DNA of 64,000 nt from Fulvimarina endophytica (lineage in GTDB: Bacteria; Pseudomonadota; Alphaproteobacteria; Rhizobiales; Rhizobiaceae), in the NCBI RefSeq assembly GCF_003403015.1, contig NZ_QURL01000003.1, forward strand, positions 62,001 to 126,000. Direction: 5' to 3'. Both the position numbers and the translations under genes were made by a program. The notes under the pieces were generated by a model that saw nothing but the letters and a program-made list of their open reading frames with translations, made no database searches and had not been told where the DNA came from. Positions 1 through 8,973 of this stretch are shown piece after piece. The stretch's first letter is position 1. Each line of letters opens with the position of its first letter.

Positions 1-271
1 CGCCCGGGGTCCGCGCGATCTCGGACGCGCCCACCTGCCGTTCGGAGCCGGTCGTGACCTGGCCGATGCGGGGCGCTGCGAGCGGGCTCGTCGTGCGCGT
101 CCGGTTCATGCCGATGATCTGGGTGCCGCCGCTCTGGTCGGCCTCGGTGATGCCGACGGGCGGGCGATCGCTCTCGGGCGCGTTCGGCAGGCCCTTCACA
201 CCGCAGGCCGACAAGGCCAGAGCGATGAGGGGTCCGCCCAGAATGGTCGCGCCGCGCCATGCGTTTCTCAT
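1..271 (-). CDS. LptM-like small lipoprotein, 3' end beyond the window
   Basis: The minus strand is open from an ATG at 271 to the window edge, so the C-terminus is missing. The first residues form a lipoprotein signal: a hydrophobic stretch ending in LALSACG, with the lipid-anchored cysteine at about residue 23. A proline-rich, polar region follows (GVKGLPNAPE). A GGAGAG ribosome-binding site lies just upstream of the ATG. Small lipoproteins of this type normally sit directly after argH in Alphaproteobacteria and belong to the LptM (formerly YifL-like) family linked to LPS transport assembly. The call rests on the lipobox and on the argH neighbour; there is no other domain to check. Confidence 0.7.
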   Translation of the reverse strand, partial: MRNAWRGATILGGPLIALALSACGVKGLPNAPESDRPPVGITEADQSGGTQIIGMNRTRTTSPLAAPRIGQVTTGSERQVGASEIARTPG

Positions 272-403
272 ACCCGTCTCTCCGAGATTCCCGTTCGCCA
301 TCGGCCGATCGTGATCCCTCTTATCGTCGCCACGCGCGAAATGCACCGGATTTGCGGCAACACTTGCCCGAGGAAACGGCGAGGGCCCTCCTGGAGCGCC
401 GGT

Positions 404-1804
404 TCAGCCCGTCTTCGCCAGCTTTTCGCGCCAGGCCTTCGCGCTGGCGCGCACATTGTCGGGCGCCGTGCCGCCAAAGCTCGTGCGGCTTGCGACCGAG
501 GCCTCGACGGTGAGGACCGAATAGACGCCGTCCGTGATCGCCGGATGCAGCGCCTTCATCTCGTCGAGCGTTAGATCGGCAAGGCCGACGCCCTTCTCCT
601 CGGCCCTTGCGACGGCCCGGCCCGTCACGTGATGGGCCTCGCGGAAGGGCAGGCCCGCCTCGCGCACCAGCCAGTCGGCAAGATCGGTGGCGGTGGAGAA
701 GCCGTGGCCGGCAGCCGCCTTCATCCTGTCCGTCACGATGGTCATGTCGCGCACCATGCCGGTGGCGGCCGCGAGCGCGAGGTTCAGGGAATCGATCGCG
801 TCGAAGACCTGCTCCTTGTCCTCCTGCATGTCCTTCGAATAGCTGAGCGGCAGGCCCTTCATCACCGTCAGGAGCGAGATCAGCGCGCCGTTGATGCGCC
901 CGGGCTTGGCGCGCACCAGTTCGGCGGCGTCCGGGTTCTTCTTCTGGGGCATGATCGACGAGCCGGTCGAGAAGGCGTCCGACAGCTTCACGAAGCCGAA
1001 TTGCGGCGTCGACCAGATCACGATCTCCTCGGCCAGGCGCGACAGATGGGTCGCGCAGATCGCGGCGAAGGAGAGGAATTCAAGCGCGAAGTCCCGGTCC
1101 GAAACCGTGTCGAGGGAGTTGCGCGTCGGCTCGCGGAAGCCGAGCGCTTCGGCCGTCTGGTGGCGGTCGATCGGAAAGCCGGTGCCGGCAAGGGCCGCCG
1201 CGCCCAGCGGGCATTCGTCCATGCGCGACAGCGCGTCGCGGCAGCGCGACAGGTCCCGGCCCGCCATCTCCACATAGGCGAGCGCATGGTGGCCGTAGGT
1301 CACCGGCTGGGCGACCTGGAGATGGGTGAAGCCCGGCATCACCGTATCGGCATGGGCCTCGGCCTTGTCGAGCAGCGCCTCGATGAAGGCGGTGAGCCCG
1401 GCCTCGAAGCCTTCGAGCGCCGATTTGACGTGGAGGCGAAAGTCGAGCGCCACCTGGTCGTTGCGCGAGCGCGCCGTGTGCAGGCGTCCGGCGGCCGGGC
1501 CGATGAGCTCGGCAAGGCGCGCCTCGATGTTCATGTGGATGTCCTCGCGCTGGCGCGAGAAGGCGAAGCGCCCCTCGGCGATCTCTACGCGGATGGTCTC
1601 CAGCCCGCCGATGATCGCGTCGCGGTCGCCGGCCGAAAGGATGCCCCGGTCGGCGAGCATCGCCGCATGGGCTTTCGATCCGGCGATATCCTCCTCATAT
1701 AGACGCTTGTCGTAGTCGATGGAGGCGTTGATCTCCTCCATGATCGCATCGGGACCGGAGGCGAAACGTCCGCCCCACATTTCGTTGCTGGTCGTCTGGC
1801 TCAT
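404..1804 (-). CDS. argH: argininosuccinate lyase
   Basis: 466 residues, the usual length. It catalyses the last step of arginine biosynthesis, splitting argininosuccinate into arginine and fumarate in the cytoplasm. The fumarase/aspartase superfamily signature [12 protein letters not shown] is at residues 281-292 and holds the catalytic serine. HTARSRNDQ (109-117) and the TH pair near 160-161 are the other conserved active-site segments. The N-terminus (MWGGRFASG) is typical of the family. The gene is followed on the same strand by the LptM-like lipoprotein. It is divergent from tlpA, with only 33 bases between the two starts, so their promoters must overlap. Confidence 0.97.
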   Translation of the reverse strand: MSQTTSNEMWGGRFASGPDAIMEEINASIDYDKRLYEEDIAGSKAHAAMLADRGILSAGDRDAIIGGLETIRVEIAEGRFAFSRQREDIHMNIEARLAELIGPAAGRLHTARSRNDQVALDFRLHVKSALEGFEAGLTAFIEALLDKAEAHADTVMPGFTHLQVAQPVTYGHHALAYVEMAGRDLSRCRDALSRMDECPLGAAALAGTGFPIDRHQTAEALGFREPTRNSLDTVSDRDFALEFLSFAAICATHLSRLAEEIVIWSTPQFGFVKLSDAFSTGSSIMPQKKNPDAAELVRAKPGRINGALISLLTVMKGLPLSYSKDMQEDKEQVFDAIDSLNLALAAATGMVRDMTIVTDRMKAAAGHGFSTATDLADWLVREAGLPFREAHHVTGRAVARAEEKGVGLADLTLDEMKALHPAITDGVYSVLTVEASVASRTSFGGTAPDNVRASAKAWREKLAKTG

Positions 1805-1837
1805 GGGAAACGCTTTTACGAGGTTCGAGGGGTCGAA

Positions 1838-2524
1838 ATGGCGGACAACAAGCCGGCAGGGTCCGGCAGGGTTCTGGGATTGGCGGTGGCCGGCGCGCTC
1901 GCCGCCGGCATCGTCGCGGGCGCAGGCGTCCTATACGTGACGGGAAGCCTCCAAGGCAACGCGGGCGATAGCGTGGCCTCGGCCACCTGTCCCGCCGATC
2001 CCGCGCTCGCCGAGGCGATCGACGAGGCCGCGCGCGGCGAGGTCGCCGCCGTCTCCGCCGTCGCCGAGCCCTTCGACGTGTCCGCCGTCGCCTTCAAGGA
2101 TGGCAACGGACGCGAGATGACCCTTGCCGATCTCTCCGGCCGCACGCTCCTCGTCAATCTCTGGGCCACCTGGTGCGCGCCCTGCCGGGCCGAGATGCCG
2201 GCGCTCGACGAATTGGAGCGCAGCGAGGGCGGCGAGGACTTCTCGGTCGTGCCGATCAACGTGGATACGGGCGCGGACGACAAGCCGAAGGCCTTCTACG
2301 AGGAGACGGGGCTGACGGACCTGCCCTTCTACCGGGACGAGACCATGGGCGTCTTCCAGAACCTGAAGAGCCAGGGCACCGCCTTCGGCCTGCCGGTCAC
2401 GCTCCTCGTCGATCAGGCGGGCTGTGCGCGCGCGGCGGTCAACGGCCCGGCCGAATGGGCGAGCCCCGAGGCGGTCGACCTCATCGAGACGGTGCGCTCG
2501 CGCGACGCGAAAACGGGCGCCTGA
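1838..2524 (+). CDS. tlpA: TlpA-family membrane-anchored thiol:disulfide oxidoreductase
   Basis: 228 residues. An N-terminal membrane anchor (about residues 11-33) is followed by a periplasmic thioredoxin fold with the redox motif WCAPC at 112-116 and a late LPVTLLVD strand with its cis-proline. TlpA/ResA proteins reduce periplasmic disulfides, for example during cytochrome oxidase or cytochrome c maturation. The anchor, active site and place opposite argH all match alphaproteobacterial TlpA. Two further cysteines, one before the core (Cys51) and one near the end (AGC), are present as in many TlpA proteins. The stop codon falls inside the loop of a strong hairpin. Confidence 0.9.
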   Translation: MADNKPAGSGRVLGLAVAGALAAGIVAGAGVLYVTGSLQGNAGDSVASATCPADPALAEAIDEAARGEVAAVSAVAEPFDVSAVAFKDGNGREMTLADLSGRTLLVNLWATWCAPCRAEMPALDELERSEGGEDFSVVPINVDTGADDKPKAFYEETGLTDLPFYRDETMGVFQNLKSQGTAFGLPVTLLVDQAGCARAAVNGPAEWASPEAVDLIETVRSRDAKTGA

Positions 2525-2536
2525 GGGGCGCCCGTT
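2507..2536 (-). terminator. rho-independent terminator of the flgB-flgH transcript
   Basis: A perfect 10-bp inverted repeat (AACGGGCGCC at 2512-2521, GGCGCCCGTT at 2527-2536) has a 5-base loop. Read on the minus strand it is followed by a TTTT run, as expected for an intrinsic terminator about 45 bases past the flgH stop. On the plus strand it overlaps the end of tlpA, whose TGA lies in the loop, and has no T run there. Confidence 0.7.
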
Positions 2537-2550
2537 CGAGGTCCACGGTT

Positions 2551-2585
2551 CCGGTCTTCTCGCTCAGCCCGGTCTTCTCGCTCAG
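2551..2585. repeat. 18-bp tandem duplication over the flgH stop codon
   Basis: CCGGTCTTCTCGCTCAG occurs at 2551-2567 and again at 2569-2585. The second copy contains the flgH stop codon (TCA on the plus strand at 2582-2584), so the end of flgH appears to have been duplicated into the spacer. The cause is probably replication slippage; no function is evident. Confidence 0.7.
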
Positions 2586-3298
2586 GGCGAGACCACGTCG
2601 TAGATCTGCTGGCCCCAGCCGGGCTGCTGCACCTCGCTGATGCGGCCCCGTCCGCCATAGGAGATGCGGGCCTCGGCGATCTTGTTGTAGTCGATCGAGT
2701 TGTCCGGCAGGATGTCGCGCGGGCGGATGATGCCGGCGATCGAGAGCACGCGCACCTCGTAGTTGACGCGCACCTCCTGCTGGCCGGAGATCAGGAGATT
2801 GCCGTTCGGCAGTTCCTGGGTCACCACGGCCGCGACCGAGAGCTTGATGTCCTCCGAGCGGCGCACCCGGCCCGAGCCCTTGGCGTTGGAGCCCCCGTCG
2901 AAACCGAGGGTCGCGCCGACCGTCGGCAGCCCGAAGGAGCCGATCGACCCGCTGACATCCGCCCCGCCCGTCACGCCCGCCTCGCGGTCGCGTTCCGAAA
3001 GGTTCGCCATCGAGGCCTGATCGGCGATGTCGATGCGCACGGTCACGATGTCGCCCATGGAGAGGGCGCGCGGGTCCTGGTAGAAATTGGCCTGGGAATC
3101 GGCCCAGAGCGAGTTCTTCGACTGGGTGGCGCCCTTCGGGAAGGCCGCCGGCTGGACGATGTCGGGATACTGGTAGAGCCCGCTGCCCACCGGCGTCAGC
3201 ACCGGTTCGCCGAACATGTCCTCCTTCTTCGTCGCACAGCCGGCGAGAAGGGAAAGGGCGAGCGCGACCGGGACGGCGGCCTTCGGGGATGTCTTCAC
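2582..3298 (-). CDS. flgH: flagellar L-ring lipoprotein FlgH
   Basis: 238 residues. FlgH forms the outer-membrane L ring around the flagellar rod. A lipoprotein signal with LLAGC puts the acylated cysteine at residue 22. The body has family segments such as SLWADSQANFYQDPRA, MGDIVTV and the C-terminal GRISEVQQPGWGQQIYD. The start is taken as GTG at 3298, because it overlaps the motE stop (GTGA, 4 bases) and places the signal peptide correctly; no later start keeps the lipobox. It is the last gene of the flgB-to-flgH block and precedes the terminator at 2507-2536. The fliL-fliP genes that often follow in rhizobia are not here. Confidence 0.95.
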   Translation of the reverse strand: MKTSPKAAVPVALALSLLAGCATKKEDMFGEPVLTPVGSGLYQYPDIVQPAAFPKGATQSKNSLWADSQANFYQDPRALSMGDIVTVRIDIADQASMANLSERDREAGVTGGADVSGSIGSFGLPTVGATLGFDGGSNAKGSGRVRRSEDIKLSVAAVVTQELPNGNLLISGQQEVRVNYEVRVLSIAGIIRPRDILPDNSIDYNKIAEARISYGGRGRISEVQQPGWGQQIYDVVSP

Positions 3299-3909
3299 GA
3301 TTGGCCCTGCGCCACGGTGGTGGCGTCCTCGGTCTTGGTGTCGTTCGAGGTCTTCTCGACGATCAGCTTGGCGATGGCGGCGGCATCCTCGGGCGACATT
3401 TCCGACAGGACGCTGCTCGCCTGGCGCGGCTTGAGGCGCACGAGGATCATCGCCGCGTTCTCGTGCCCGAGCTGTGCGAGCTGGGGCGCGGCCGCGTCCG
3501 CCTTCATGCTGGAATAGATGTCGACGACCACGCTCGAGGCGTCCTCGAGGAAGGCTTTCCGCTCCTCGGTCCACTTCTGGTACTCCGCCCGGCGGGTCTC
3601 GAGCTCGGTGATCTTCTCGCCGATCTGGCTCTCCAGCGACTTCAGCTCCTTGGTCTGGAGCGCATGGCGGGCGTCCTGCGCCTTGTCGGCGATGTTGAGG
3701 CAGTAGTTCTCCACCTCCGACAGCGGTTTTTCGTCGACCTTGGGCTCGCCGGTCCCCTCGTCGACGATGCGCACCTCCTGGGGCGGGATCGGCGGCGGGG
3801 CCTTGGGGGCCGCGGCGCCCGCGGCGAGGGCTGTGCCGGCGGACAGTGCGAGCGCCGTCACGCCGAGAGCGAGAGCGTGAAGGAAGCGGAGGGAGGATCG
3901 GCCAGTCAT
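3295..3909 (-). CDS. motE: MotE-like periplasmic flagellar chaperone
   Basis: 204 residues. A signal peptide (roughly residues 1-28, ending ALAAG) is followed by a proline-rich linker and a coiled coil (about 75-130, rich in E, K and Q). A C-terminal MgtE-N-like fold contains the segment AAMILVRLKPRQASSVLSEM. In Sinorhizobium, MotE is a periplasmic protein encoded beside flgI that stabilises MotC. Its place between flgI and flgH is typical of rhizobia. It overlaps both neighbours by 4 bases (ATGA with flgI, GTGA with flgH), showing tight translational coupling. Family assignment is by architecture and position. Confidence 0.85.
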   Translation of the reverse strand: MTGRSSLRFLHALALGVTALALSAGTALAAGAAAPKAPPPIPPQEVRIVDEGTGEPKVDEKPLSEVENYCLNIADKAQDARHALQTKELKSLESQIGEKITELETRRAEYQKWTEERKAFLEDASSVVVDIYSSMKADAAAPQLAQLGHENAAMILVRLKPRQASSVLSEMSPEDAAAIAKLIVEKTSNDTKTEDATTVAQGQS

Positions 3910-5102
3910 TGCACCACCAGTTCGGCTTGAAGGGCACCGGCGGTCTTGATCCCCTGCAGGATCGCGATGATCCCCGAGGGCTTGAGGCCGATGCGGTTGA
4001 GCCCGTTCACCACCGATTCCAGATCGGTGCCGCCGACGAAGGCGAAGGTGCCGCCCGACTGCTGGGTGTCGACGATGGTGTCGGATGTCACCACCGTCTG
4101 GCCGTCGGTGAGGGGCTCGGGCTGGGAGACCTGCGGCATTTCGGTGACGCGCACGGTGAGGTTGCCATGGGTCAGCGCGACGGTCGAGATCTGCACGTTC
4201 TGTCCGATGACGATCGTGCCGGTCCGCTCGTCGATGACCACCTTGGCCACCTGGTCGGGATCGACGCGCAGATCGCCGATCTCGGCGAGGAAGCGCACCG
4301 GCGACACGCTGTCGGGCCGGTCGAGATGGAGGGTCCGGAAGTCCTCCTCGCGCGCCACCGGGCGACCCCAGCGCTCGCGCGCATAGGCGTTGATGAGGTC
4401 GACCGTGCGCACCATCGTCTTGTAGTCGGGATTGGAGAGTTCCATGGCCAGCTGGCCGTCGTCGTAGAAGGTGCCCGGCACCTCGCGCTCGACGAAGGCG
4501 CCGTTGGGCACCCGGCCCGCCGTCGGAACCCCTTGCGTGACCTGTTCGCTCGCGCCCTCGGCCTGGAAGCCGGTGACCGCGACGGGCCCCTGGCCGACGG
4601 CGTAGATCTCCCCGTCGGCGCCGTAGAGCGGCGTCATGACGAGGGTGCCGCCGAGCAGCGAGGTCGCATCGCCCAGCGAGGCGACGTTGACGTCGATGCG
4701 CGAGCCCGTGCCGATGAAGGCGGGCAGTTCGGCCGTCACCGTCACGGCCGCGACGTTCTTGCCGCCGGCCGCCTGGGAGCGGATGTTGACGCCCATGCGG
4801 TCGAGCATGGATTGCAGGGACTGCTCGGTATAGGGCGAGTTGCGCATGGAATCGCCGGTGCCCTGGAGCCCGATCACGAGGCCGTAGCCGACGAGCTGGT
4901 TGCCGCGCACGCCGCGCACATTGGTGATGTCCTTGATGCGCACGGTGCCGGCCGCATCCGCCGGATTGCCGACCACGTATCCGGTCGCGCCCCGGACGCC
5001 GGCCCCGGCGGGGCCGGAATAGTCGGCCGCATGGGCAAGCGGGGCGGCCGCGATCATGAGGGCCGAAAGACAGGCGGGAAGACGGGACGGCACGGCTCTC
5101 AT
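3906..5102 (-). CDS. flgI: flagellar P-ring protein FlgI
   Basis: 398 residues, slightly longer than the usual 345-375. FlgI is exported by Sec and forms the P ring in the peptidoglycan layer. A signal peptide (about 1-25, cut after AHA) precedes the conserved core RIKDITNVRGVRGNQLVGYGLV, with QGTGDS and FIGTGSRIDVNVASLGDATSL. The C-terminus contains DLESVVNGLNRIGL and IAILQGIKTAGALQAELVVQ. It overlaps flgA upstream and motE downstream by 4 bases each. Confidence 0.97.
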   Translation of the reverse strand: MRAVPSRLPACLSALMIAAAPLAHAADYSGPAGAGVRGATGYVVGNPADAAGTVRIKDITNVRGVRGNQLVGYGLVIGLQGTGDSMRNSPYTEQSLQSMLDRMGVNIRSQAAGGKNVAAVTVTAELPAFIGTGSRIDVNVASLGDATSLLGGTLVMTPLYGADGEIYAVGQGPVAVTGFQAEGASEQVTQGVPTAGRVPNGAFVEREVPGTFYDDGQLAMELSNPDYKTMVRTVDLINAYARERWGRPVAREEDFRTLHLDRPDSVSPVRFLAEIGDLRVDPDQVAKVVIDERTGTIVIGQNVQISTVALTHGNLTVRVTEMPQVSQPEPLTDGQTVVTSDTIVDTQQSGGTFAFVGGTDLESVVNGLNRIGLKPSGIIAILQGIKTAGALQAELVVQ

Positions 5103-5575
5103 CCTTCGATGGCGATCGAGCCGTCGGGCGCGATGCGGCCGGAGACGGTGATGCCGCTGTCGGCATTCCTCACGCGGATCGTCTCGCCTTCCTGGCCGGA
5201 CTGGAGCGCCAGTCCGAGACCGGTGATGACGAGCCCGTCGGTGCGGTAGACGAGGGTGACGTTGGCGCCCGCCTTCACCGCGTCCGGCAGGACGAGATCG
5301 GATCTGCGGATCGCCTTGCCGGCCAGAAGCGTGCGGCGGGCGACGAGGCCGTGAAGCTCGCTCTCGTCGGCGACGAAGAGGGCGACCTTGTCGTCCTTGA
5401 CGATGAAGCTGCGCTTCGACAGGCCCGCCGAGACGATGTCCGTGCCGGCATAGATCGTCGTGGAGGGCACCGGCATTTCGAGTTCGGCGGCCCCGGCCGT
5501 TCCCACTGCGAACGCGCCGAGTACGGCTGCGGAAAGGAGCGCGGCCGAAAGCGCGCGGATCGCTCGGCGGGCCAT
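5099..5575 (-). CDS. flgA: FlgA P-ring assembly chaperone, short form
   Basis: 158 residues. FlgA is a periplasmic chaperone for P-ring assembly by FlgI. The sequence has a signal peptide (about 1-29, ending GTAGA) and then a SAF-type domain: VPSTTIYAGTDIVSAGL, RRTLLAGKAIRRSDLVLP and VKAGANVTLVY are recognisable. It lacks the N-terminal domain of enterobacterial FlgA, as is common in rhizobia. The ATG lies two bases after the flgG stop, and the gene runs into flgI with a 4-base overlap. Confidence 0.92.
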   Translation of the reverse strand: MARRAIRALSAALLSAAVLGAFAVGTAGAAELEMPVPSTTIYAGTDIVSAGLSKRSFIVKDDKVALFVADESELHGLVARRTLLAGKAIRRSDLVLPDAVKAGANVTLVYRTDGLVITGLGLALQSGQEGETIRVRNADSGITVSGRIAPDGSIAIEG

Positions 5576-5577
5576 GG

Positions 5578-6360
5578 TCAGCGGATGCCCTTGGAGACGA
5601 TGCTCGCCATCTCGTCGGCGGCGGAGATGATCTTGGAGTTCATCTCGTAGGCGCGCTGGGCCGAGATCAGCTCGGAGATCTCCTTGACCGGATCGACGTT
5701 GGAATCCTCCAGATAGCCCTGGTGGATGACGCCATAGCCCGGATCGCCGGGAACGCCGGCCACCGGCGCGCCGGAGGCGAGCGTCTCGGAGAACAGGTTG
5801 CCGCCCTCGGCGTGGAGGCCCGCATCGTTGGCGAAGACCGCGAGGGTCAGCTGGCCGACCTCCTGCAACTGGCCGTCGACCCGCGCATAGAGCTGGCCCG
5901 CCTGGTTGACGGTGATCTCGGTGGTGTTGTCGGGCACGGTCAGCTCGGGCTGCACGAGATAGCCGTCGAGGGTGACGACCTGGCCGTCCGCATTGGTGTT
6001 GAAGGCGCCGTCTCGGGTATAGCGCGTCTCGCCGTTCGGCCCCTGGATCTGGAACCAGCCCTCGCCGTTGAGCGCGAGGTCGAGCCGGTTGCCGGTCTCC
6101 TTCAGCGTGCCCTGGAGGTGGACGTTGCGGATCGCGGCGAGGCGCACGCCGAGGCCGAGCTGGGCGCCCTCGGGAACGACGCCCTCGGCGCCGGCGGCCG
6201 CCACGCCCTTGGCGCGCTCCACCTGGTAGAGAAGATCGGTGAATTCGGCGCGCGCCCGCTTGAAGCCGGTGGTGTTCACGTTCGCGATGTTGTTCGCGAT
6301 CACCTCCACATTGGTTTCCTGCGCGTTCATGCCGGTTGCGGCGATGGCGAGTGCACGCAT
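5578..6360 (-). CDS. flgG: distal rod protein FlgG
   Basis: 260 residues, standard for FlgG. The N-terminus [20 protein letters not shown] with [18 protein letters not shown] is the flagellar rod signature. The C-terminal FLG_bbr segment ends in [16 protein letters not shown], which forms the other half of the coiled-coil rod subunit. The middle carries GEGWFQI and the DGY motif. It is exported by the flagellar type III system. The gene is tightly coupled to flgA downstream but separated from fliE by 382 bases, so flgG may have its own promoter. Confidence 0.97.
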   Translation of the reverse strand: MRALAIAATGMNAQETNVEVIANNIANVNTTGFKRARAEFTDLLYQVERAKGVAAAGAEGVVPEGAQLGLGVRLAAIRNVHLQGTLKETGNRLDLALNGEGWFQIQGPNGETRYTRDGAFNTNADGQVVTLDGYLVQPELTVPDNTTEITVNQAGQLYARVDGQLQEVGQLTLAVFANDAGLHAEGGNLFSETLASGAPVAGVPGDPGYGVIHQGYLEDSNVDPVKEISELISAQRAYEMNSKIISAADEMASIVSKGIR

Positions 6361-6742
6361 GGGGTGTCTCCTGGGGACGGGGTTGCGGACAAGATCCGGA
6401 ACGGTGCGGACCGGACCGGCGGGGCCGGGACGCTTCGCCCGGTTCCAACTCGCCGCCATTGTTTCAGGTCAGGCGATCTTGAGGCTTGCATCGCCGCCCG
6501 GATGGAAGAGGGCGGATGGGCGGCGGGCCAAGCTTTCGGCAAGGCTCCCGAAACGGCGTCGGGCGACACGCGCGCAAACGCCTCGCGCGCCCAGCGGCGT
6601 CAGGCGCGCGGCGCAGATCCGGATATCGGGCGGAAACGGAAGGTAATCGCGGGCCTCGCGGACAAGCCCGCCCGCCCGGTGGCCGGTCGAACGGCGCCGG
6701 CAGGACAGGGCATGGCAGGGCGGATGCGCCCCGCCGAAATCC
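6361..6742. other. 382-base gap between fliE and flgG
   Basis: No convincing gene lies here. Open frames on both strands have the biased arginine/proline/alanine composition of chance GC-rich frames and no family motif. In most rhizobia fliE and flgG are nearly adjacent, so the gap is long. It probably holds the flgG promoter and leader, but no sigma-factor motif could be assigned with confidence. Confidence 0.4.
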
Positions 6743-7072
6743 CTAGATCTGCATCCGGGAGAGTTCCATATAGGCCGCGACCGCCTTGTCGCGCACCGCG
6801 ACCGCCGTCTGCAGCGTGCGCTCGGCGCCCATCACCGCCTCGACGACGGCCTGGGTCGAGGCCTTGCCCGACACGCCCTGGATCGAGGTCGCCTCGCCGG
6901 ATTTGACGCTGTCGACGGCGTCCACCATCACGCGCGAGAGGACCTGGGAGAAATCGCTCGCACCGCCGACGGGTTGCGGCTTGGCCGCCTGCGCCATGCC
7001 TTCGGAGGCCGAAGGTGCGCGGGTCTGGGCGATGCTCGGGTCGAAGAGGGAAGATCCGATCGCGGGAATCAT
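6743..7072 (-). CDS. fliE: flagellar hook-basal body junction protein FliE
   Basis: 109 residues, normal for FliE, which links the MS ring to the rod and is an early type III substrate. The C-terminal half has the family pattern: FSQVLSRVMVDAVDS, then VVEAVMGAERTLQTAVAVRDKAVAAYMELSRMQI, including the conserved V(R/K)DK and the terminal SRMQI. The N-terminal 40 residues are variable and glycine/proline-rich, as usual. It sits 5 bases after flgC. Confidence 0.95.
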   Translation of the reverse strand: MIPAIGSSLFDPSIAQTRAPSASEGMAQAAKPQPVGGASDFSQVLSRVMVDAVDSVKSGEATSIQGVSGKASTQAVVEAVMGAERTLQTAVAVRDKAVAAYMELSRMQI

Positions 7073-7077
7073 GGGTG

Positions 7078-7494
7078 TCAGCTCCTCAGGAGATCGATTG
7101 TCATGTTGATGATTTCACGGGCCTGCTTCACCACCTGGATATTGGCTTCGTAGGAGCGGTTGGCCTCGCGCATGTCCATCATCTCGGTGAGCATCTGGAC
7201 GTTCGGACGCTTGACGTAGCCGTTCGCGTCGGCGGCCGGATTGCCCGGATCGTAATCGCTCTCGAACGGCTTCTTGTCGGTGCCGATATCGCCGACCTCG
7301 ACCATGTGGGCGCCGGTCACCTCGTCGAGGATCGACTTGAAGGTGACGGTCTTGCGCGCATAGGGGTCGGCGCCCGGCGTCGCGCCCGTGGTTTCGGCAT
7401 TGGCGACGTTCTCGGAGACGACGCGCAGGCGCGTCGACTGGGCCTGCATGCCGGAGGAGGCGATCTTGAGGGCGGAGACGAGGGGATCGGACAT
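7078..7494 (-). CDS. flgC: proximal rod protein FlgC
   Basis: 138 residues. The N-terminal rod motif reads [29 protein letters not shown]. The centre contains YARKTVTF, and the C-terminus has [23 protein letters not shown] followed by [14 protein letters not shown]. Both ends form the amphipathic helices that pack in the rod. It starts 6 bases after flgB and ends 5 bases before fliE, so the three are one transcript. Confidence 0.97.
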   Translation of the reverse strand: MSDPLVSALKIASSGMQAQSTRLRVVSENVANAETTGATPGADPYARKTVTFKSILDEVTGAHMVEVGDIGTDKKPFESDYDPGNPAADANGYVKRPNVQMLTEMMDMREANRSYEANIQVVKQAREIINMTIDLLRS

Positions 7495-7500
7495 CGCGCG

Positions 7501-7881
7501 TCAGGCCCTGATCGTCGACATGTACATGCGGTGGAAGCTCTTCACGATCGAGGTGTTCAGCGAATAGTCGCGGCTCACCTCGCCGGCCTTCAGCATCTCC
7601 TGCTCGACCGTGACGCTGTTGCCCGAATGCTTGACGTCCCAGGTGCCGGCCTCGCGCGTCTCCCCGCCCCCGCGCGGCGCCCCGCCGCCGGCAAGGTGCA
7701 TGGGCGAGGACCCGGCCTGGGTCAGCGCCGTGTTGTCGAGGATTTCGGAGAACGGGGTGATGTCCTTCGCCGTGTAGCCGGGCGAATTCACGTTCGCAAC
7801 GTTCTCGGCGACCACGGCCTGACGCTGCGTCAGCCATTCGGCCTGCCGGGAGGCGAGTGACAGGAGATAGACCTGGTCCAT
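7501..7881 (-). CDS. flgB: proximal rod protein FlgB
   Basis: 126 residues, the first gene of the flgB-to-flgH block. The rod motif is seen as QAVVAENVANVNSPGYTAKDITPF, and the C-terminus SIVKSFHRMYMSTIRA is the second rod helix. The body has the MHLAGGG and GNSVTVEQEMLKA segments typical of FlgB. The upstream region (7882-8111) must hold the block's promoter and also contains the tandem repeats described separately. Confidence 0.95.
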   Translation of the reverse strand: MDQVYLLSLASRQAEWLTQRQAVVAENVANVNSPGYTAKDITPFSEILDNTALTQAGSSPMHLAGGGAPRGGGETREAGTWDVKHSGNSVTVEQEMLKAGEVSRDYSLNTSIVKSFHRMYMSTIRA

Positions 7882-7964
7882 GACGGATGTCCCGATGGGA
7901 TTTCGTATGGGACCTGTCTACGGGGAACCACTTGTCCGAAACTGAAGATATGAAGGAAGAATTA

Positions 7965-7978
7965 ACGCGAAAGCGCGT
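7965..7978. promoter_or_regulatory. small inverted repeat upstream of flgB
   Basis: ACGCG-AAAG-CGCGT forms a 5-bp stem about 85 bases upstream of the flgB start, beside the only AT-rich stretch of this spacer (TTAATTC on the minus strand). It could be part of a regulator site for the class of flagellar genes headed by flgB. There is no further support. Confidence 0.25.
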
Positions 7979-7990
7979 CGACCTTCCCTA

Positions 7991-8130
7991 TCGTCATGCC
8001 GGCGGCGCGATCTCGCGCCCCATCGTCAAACATGCGGCGCGATCTCGCGCGCCCCTCGCCAAACATGCGGCGCGGTCTTGCGCTCCCCTCGTCAAACATG
8101 CGGCGCGTTCGTCAGGCCGGCGGCGCGGTC
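7991..8130. repeat. 33-bp imperfect tandem repeats between flgB and the GST gene
   Basis: Units begin at about 7991, 8023, 8056 and 8089 (the last partial). Each carries TCGTCAAACATGCGGCGCG or a close variant, then a TCTCGCGC-type end; the first unit has ATGCCGGCGGCGCG instead. A fifth, diverged copy (GGCCGGCGGCGCGGTCTCGCG) covers the last codons of the glutathione-transferase gene. The array may therefore have grown by repeated duplication of that gene's 3' end into the flgB upstream region. Confidence 0.75.
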
Positions 8131-8720
8131 TCGCGCAGCGAGGGACGGTCGGCGAAGGCGCGCGAGACCTCCGAAAGACGATCCGGGATCGTGAGCCACC
8201 CGGCACCTGGAAAGCGCAGGCGCAGATAGTCGACAGCCGTCACCGTCGCGATCTCGGCAAGGCCGGGCCTGTCGGTGGAGAGCCGGTCCGCCAGAGCGTC
8301 GAGGCGCGCGATGCCGCCCGTCATCGAGCGGCGCCGGCGAAGGCCCATGGGCTGGTCGTCGAACGCCGTGTCGGTGAAGCTGCCGGAGACGATCATGCGC
8401 CCGTTCAGCGTATAGACGGCGGCGTCGAAGACGCCGAAGGCGATCCCCGTGATCTGTGCTTCCTGCGGGCTCGTCGCCTTCAGGTGCGAGCCGTCCGGCG
8501 CGATCCTCGCCGCATGATCAGCGATCAGCAGCGCCTCGGTGAGGATCGTGCCGTCATCGAGTTCGAGGGTCGGAATGCGCTGGGCCGGATTGCGCTCGAC
8601 GAGCCGCTCCGGGCTTTCCCACTGGTTGACGAGTTCGATCTCGAGATCGGCCCCCGCCTCGATCAGCATCGCATGGGCGAGGCGGGCGAAGGGCGAGGTC
8701 GCGTTCTTGAACAGCTTCAT
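8112..8720 (-). CDS. glutathione S-transferase family protein
   Basis: 202 residues. The N-terminal thioredoxin-like domain shows MKLFKNATSPFARLAHAMLIEAG, the NPAQRIPTLELDDGTILTEALLIADHAA region with the cis-proline and the ES/EA glutathione-binding turn, and a helical C-terminal domain (about 90-200) with WLTIPDRLSEVSRAFADRPSL. This is the GST N and C arrangement; the substrate cannot be read. The ATG at 8720 is chosen because the upstream in-frame extension has no family match. It lies inside the flagellar cluster on the same strand but has no known flagellar role. The last codons fall in the 33-bp repeat. Confidence 0.85.
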   Translation of the reverse strand: MKLFKNATSPFARLAHAMLIEAGADLEIELVNQWESPERLVERNPAQRIPTLELDDGTILTEALLIADHAARIAPDGSHLKATSPQEAQITGIAFGVFDAAVYTLNGRMIVSGSFTDTAFDDQPMGLRRRRSMTGGIARLDALADRLSTDRPGLAEIATVTAVDYLRLRFPGAGWLTIPDRLSEVSRAFADRPSLRETAPPA

Positions 8721-8973
8721 GGGACCTGCGGCTCCTTCTGAGGGGCATGATGCCGAAACCTCGGATGAGGGTTCGGATGCCATCATGCGGCAAGACGACG
8801 GCCCGGAGCGCGACGGGCCGGGATCTTCCAGCCCCGTCCGGCGCTCCGGTCTTCGACGCCGGAAGATAGGGCGCAAGGCCGAAAGGCAATCGCCGATGCC
8901 CGCACGCCCGGGCGATCGGAACCCCGGACGCGGTCGCGCGCCGGGATCCGGGGTGAGCCTCGGGCGCCTCGCT

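Noticed and set aside
3295..5166. A 623-codon minus-strand frame joining an arginine-rich stretch to MotE
   Set aside because: The region before 3909 is the shadow of flgI. The real start is the ATG at 3909, which overlaps flgI by 4 bases and opens a proper signal peptide.
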